Part shown: piece by piece, positions 62,001-64,000 of the stretch
Numbering within the stretch: the first letter of the stretch is position 1
Layout of the letters: every line of letters starts with the position of its first letter
DNA from: Chryseobacterium sp. SNU WT5
GTDB lineage: Bacteria; Bacteroidota; Bacteroidia; Flavobacteriales; Weeksellaceae
Assembly (NCBI RefSeq): GCF_007362475.1
Contig: NZ_CP041687.1
Span: 1,550,001 to 1,614,000, forward strand
Length of the DNA stretch: 64,000 bases
Reading direction: 5' to 3'
Notes under the pieces: model-generated
Databases searched by the model: none
Seen by the model: the letters and a program-made list of their open reading frames with translations, nothing else
Told to the model about the DNA's origin: nothing
Position numbers and translations under genes: made by a program

Positions 62001-62163
62001 TCCTACCGGAGCCTTTACTTTTGGGGACATGAACGACAAGGATTCGGAAGTTAGAGCTCTATTTAGCACTAACAGACGATATACTTTGCTGGAAGAAATT
62101 GGTACTAAACCAAACGTTTTCTACCACACCAAAGTGAGAAATAGAAAAGAAAATAATGTTTAA
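59071..62163 (+). CDS. actB: alternative complex III iron-sulfur subunit ActB
   Basis: 1030 aa. Twin-arginine-like segment SRRDFLKLLGFSTAA (about 50-64) is followed by a Cys (AACEAP) that may be lipidated. Residues about 80-720 resemble a molybdopterin oxidoreductase without the cofactor; the C-terminal part has four ferredoxin-type cysteine groups starting near residues 755 (CTGCGACVIAC), 855 (CQHCNHAPCETVC), 887 (CIGTRYCANNC) and 944/972 (CSMC, CSNAC). 21 nt after actA. Confidence 0.9.
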   Translation: MASNKIQFRSIQELKDPSLNGKLAQKEFQTEIPVDELLGGGAKSTESGPSRRDFLKLLGFSTAAVTLAACEAPVIKTIPYVVKPHEIIPGVPNYYASTYFDGFDFASVLVKTREGRPIKIEANPLGKNLGKTSARTQASVLSLYDNDKVKQPKLNGKDETFDKVDDFVLKGLADNAGKKIVVLSHSFPSPTFKKLFADFKVKYPTAELVIYDALSYNADLDAAQEVFGQRFLPVYDLSNTQLVVSFQADFLGDFNGGGLETSYAAARKPGPNMLRHIQVESNMTLTGANADTRVRLKPSAVNKVLVEVYNGLNGGSVSKEAGEIVKELQAKGNKAVVFADGSKAAHVLAHLINQKLGSIAFTGKANMLKEFDGARYKEFLRWLDSGEIGVLIANNVNPIYSNNKGEDFRKALGRVPCVVAIADKKNEMYKAAKAVIPVANWLESWGDFQPQSGIYTLMQPTIQKIFKSRQIEESLLVWMNGKDSPANNYYDYLKANASTLIGSTTFNKALYNGIIEGGNTMTLSYAGGNAAQAVSELTGFKASDLELVLYTKTAIGDGTQANNPWLQELPDPITRMTWDNYLTISPKDAARLGIDNDLNGRMQLDGSVVNVTVNGVAIKDVPVYVQPGQADGAVGLALGYGKKDSGKVAETGVNAYPLFDGSNLVLSNVKIEKTGDEHEFAGMQLQNTLMGRYEIAREVSLDTFLNVKFDDEKLGWNKPLEYHTIGGALPAGKIDLWNAFDDVDGPHFNLSVDLNSCTGCGACVIACQAENNIPVVGKDEVRMSRDMFWLRIDRYYTTDIPADFDLNKDGKLSQEEAVAADLNVPGMYGHFLDKESGILNHPANNPDVIFQPVMCQHCNHAPCETVCPVAATSHGKQGQNQMAYNRCIGTRYCANNCPYKVRRFNWFTYNLNDKFDYNQNNDLGRMVLNPDVVVRTRGVMEKCSMCIQMTQNTILEAKKEGRVIKDGEFATACSNACPTGAFTFGDMNDKDSEVRALFSTNRRYTLLEEIGTKPNVFYHTKVRNRKENNV

Positions 62164-62181
62164 ATAATAAATAGGTAAAAA

Positions 62182-63582
62182 ATGTCAGGACACTACGAAG
62201 CTCCGATAAGGGAACCTTTAATTATTGGTCACAAGACTTATCACGATATCACGGAAGATATAGCAAGACCTATAGAAGAAAGAGCAGGAAAACTATGGTG
62301 GGTTTCTTTTTGGATTGCGCTAACGCTATTCATTTATGGATTCGGCTGTATCGCATACACCATTGGTACCGGTATTGGTGCTTGGGGTCTAAACAGAACC
62401 AACAACTGGGGATGGGATATTACCAACTTTGTTTGGTGGGTAGGTATCGGTCATGCGGGTACTCTTATCTCTGCGGTACTATTATTATTTAGACAAAGAT
62501 GGAGAATGTCCGTTAACCGTTCTGCTGAAGCGATGACTATTTTCGCAGTAGTTCAGGCAGCGATTTTCCCAGTAATTCACATGGGTAGAGTATGGGTTGG
62601 ATATTGGGTATTCCCTTTACCAAATCAATTTGGTTCTTTATGGACCAACTTTAACTCGCCTCTTCTTTGGGATGTATTTGCAATTTCTACTTACTTCTCT
62701 GTGTCCAGTGTATTCTGGTTCATGGGATTGATACCGGATTTTGCGATGATCAGAGACCGTGCAAAAACTCCTTGGACAAAAAGAATCTATACCTTCCTTT
62801 CATTTGGTTGGGGTGGAAAAGCAAAGCACTGGCAACGATTTGAAGAGTTATCTCTTGTACTAGCTGGTTTAGCAACACCACTTGTATTCTCAGTACATAC
62901 CACGGTATCTTTTGACTTTGCTACATCGGTAATTAAAGGATGGCATTCAACTATTTATCCACCGTACTTCGTTGCGGGAGCAATCTTCTCTGGATTTGCA
63001 ATGGTACAAACACTATTACTGGTTGCGAGAAAAGTAGCTCACTTAGAAGATTACATTACGATGTATCATATCGAAATTATGAACATTGTAATCATCGTAA
63101 CAGGTGGTATGGTAACTGTAGCATATGCTACTGAATATTTCATCGCATGGTATTCTGGCTCTAGATTTGAGGACTTTACGTACTTGTCTCCTGGTGCAGC
63201 AACAGGTCCTTACTGGTGGGCTTTCTGGGCCCTGATAACGTGTAACTTAATTGTTCCTGCATTATTCTGGTTCAAGAAAGTAAGAACAAACATTATGGCC
63301 ACTTTTATCATTGCCTTGATTATTAATATCGGGATGTGGTTTGAAAGATTTGATATTATCGTTATTAATATTTCAAGAGATTATTTACCAAGTTCTTGGA
63401 CGATGTTCAAACCTTCGATCATTGACGTAGGAGTATTTTTGGGAACGATTGGGTTCTTTGGAGTACTATTCTTATTGTACGCAAGAACATTCCCAGTTAT
63501 CGCACAAGCGGAACTGAAGACTATTTTGAAAATGTCAGGTGAAACTTATAAAGCAAAAGAAGAAGAAGATGAGCACCACTAA
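62182..63582 (+). CDS. actC: alternative complex III quinol-binding subunit ActC (NrfD type)
   Basis: A 466-aa NrfD/PsrC-type membrane protein with about ten hydrophobic segments, the quinol-oxidising part of the complex. Ends with a charged Glu/Asp/His-rich tail (KAKEEEDEHH). Its last 14 nt overlap the start of actD. Confidence 0.9.
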   Translation: MSGHYEAPIREPLIIGHKTYHDITEDIARPIEERAGKLWWVSFWIALTLFIYGFGCIAYTIGTGIGAWGLNRTNNWGWDITNFVWWVGIGHAGTLISAVLLLFRQRWRMSVNRSAEAMTIFAVVQAAIFPVIHMGRVWVGYWVFPLPNQFGSLWTNFNSPLLWDVFAISTYFSVSSVFWFMGLIPDFAMIRDRAKTPWTKRIYTFLSFGWGGKAKHWQRFEELSLVLAGLATPLVFSVHTTVSFDFATSVIKGWHSTIYPPYFVAGAIFSGFAMVQTLLLVARKVAHLEDYITMYHIEIMNIVIIVTGGMVTVAYATEYFIAWYSGSRFEDFTYLSPGAATGPYWWAFWALITCNLIVPALFWFKKVRTNIMATFIIALIINIGMWFERFDIIVINISRDYLPSSWTMFKPSIIDVGVFLGTIGFFGVLFLLYARTFPVIAQAELKTILKMSGETYKAKEEEDEHH

Positions 63583-64000
63583 AATAATATACGGTATGTA
63601 TGCCGACGACGATGATTTATTAGAGGGAGTGAAAGCTTTCAATGATAAAGGAATCGCTATTGCCGAAGTCTATACTCCTTTTCCGGTTCATGGTCTAGAT
63701 AAAGCTTTAGGTTTAAGAAAAACAAGAATTTCCGATGCCGCTTTTATTTATGCAGTTTACGGATTAACGATTGGTTCTTTAGTTACATGGTACACAATGA
63801 ACCATGATTGGCCCATGAATATTGGTGGTAAACCCTCATTCAGTTGGGGAGAGAATATGCCGGCATTCGTAGTTCCAATGTTTGAGTTAATGGTATTTTG
63901 TGCAGCACACATGATGTCAATTACTTTCTTGATAAGAAATAAAATGTATCCTGGTTGTCCTCCTCAGAATCCTGATCCGAGAACTACTGATGATAAATTT
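63569..64000 (+). CDS. actD: alternative complex III subunit ActD (DUF3341), cut by the window end
   Basis: The first 144 codons, no stop before the window end. Starts MSTTKIIYGMYADDDDLLEG at an ATG that overlaps actC by 14 nt. EVYTPFPVHGLDKALGLRKT and two hydrophobic segments (about 65-82 and 100-125) match DUF3341, the ActD subunit. The remaining genes (actE, actF and the oxidase) are expected to the right. Confidence 0.85.
   Translation, partial: MSTTKIIYGMYADDDDLLEGVKAFNDKGIAIAEVYTPFPVHGLDKALGLRKTRISDAAFIYAVYGLTIGSLVTWYTMNHDWPMNIGGKPSFSWGENMPAFVVPMFELMVFCAAHMMSITFLIRNKMYPGCPPQNPDPRTTDDKF

Overview
The window is a 64 kb piece of a low-GC chromosome from a member of the Bacteroidota, class Flavobacteriia. 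The gene content and protein sequences fit the Weeksellaceae (Chryseobacterium/Kaistella group); this is inferred from the sequences, not from a database search. Supporting signs are promoters of the TTG-N(17-23)-TAnnTTTG type, weak or absent Shine-Dalgarno sites, many small lipoproteins with a lipobox ending in S-C, an RprY-like response regulator, DUF4271/DUF4296/DUF3127/DUF2797 proteins, and an alternative complex III (Act) operon. Almost all of the window is ordinary core genome, densely packed, with intrinsic terminators between most convergent genes.

Layout. 0-5 kb: a nucleotide-sugar epimerase, a small lipoprotein, a DUF2797 protein and a large AsmA-like protein. 5-7.1 kb: the only clearly decayed stretch, with a broken type I restriction hsdR start, a frameshifted lipoprotein, an unknown exported protein and a truncated SRAP (YedK-like) gene lacking its catalytic cysteine. 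7.1-7.4 kb: a tRNA operon (Leu-UAG, Gly-GCC, Leu-UAA) on the minus strand. 7.5-13.8 kb: a DUF3127 protein with an SSB-like acidic tip, aat, an EamA transporter, a CBS protein with NAD kinase, fba, accD and a DUF6973-like protein. 13.8-19.2 kb: a sugar dehydrogenase lipoprotein, a BlaI/BlaR-type pair and uvrB. 19.2-24 kb: a PadR operon with two paralogous membrane proteins, DUF3820, an AI-2E family permease and two multi-pass membrane proteins. 24-28.4 kb: pabB-pabC, menD and a 2-oxoglutarate/Fe(II)-type oxygenase. 28.4-33.8 kb: tryptophanase, DUF502, miaE, a small membrane protein, an acyltransferase and a zinc-protease lipoprotein. 33.9-43.2 kb: rplU-rpmA, thiL, a thioesterase, a flavoprotein, an antiporter, psd, cdsA and a LUD protein. 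43.2-51.4 kb: ftsH, rsfS, birA, the lptG-like/tgt/DUF4296/glycosyltransferase operon, DUF4271 and hemD. 51.4-57.5 kb: an S9 peptidase, a SRPBCC protein, an RprXY-like two-component pair and a SPOR protein. 57.6-64 kb: the start of the Act operon (actA, actB, actC, partial actD), which runs off the window end.

How genes work together. The rsfS-ftsH-LUD-cdsA-psd strand carries ribosome silencing, membrane protein quality control and phospholipid synthesis. pabB-pabC and menD draw on chorismate for folate and menaquinone, and menaquinol is the expected electron donor for the Act complex at the right end. BirA (biotinylation) and AccD (carboxyltransferase) both serve acetyl-CoA carboxylase.

No phage, insertion sequence, CRISPR array or clear new defence system was found. 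The observations most worth following are: loss of the zinc-binding cysteines in both AccD and Tgt; an SSB-like C-terminal tip on the DUF3127 protein; four genes whose TAnnTTTG box lies exactly 4 nt before the ATG, suggesting leaderless mRNAs; a BlaI operator lying on its own promoter and paired with a BlaR-like protein that carries a TonB-type C-terminus; a monoheme cytochrome fused to the pentaheme ActA; and the gene-decay island at 5.4-7.0 kb.
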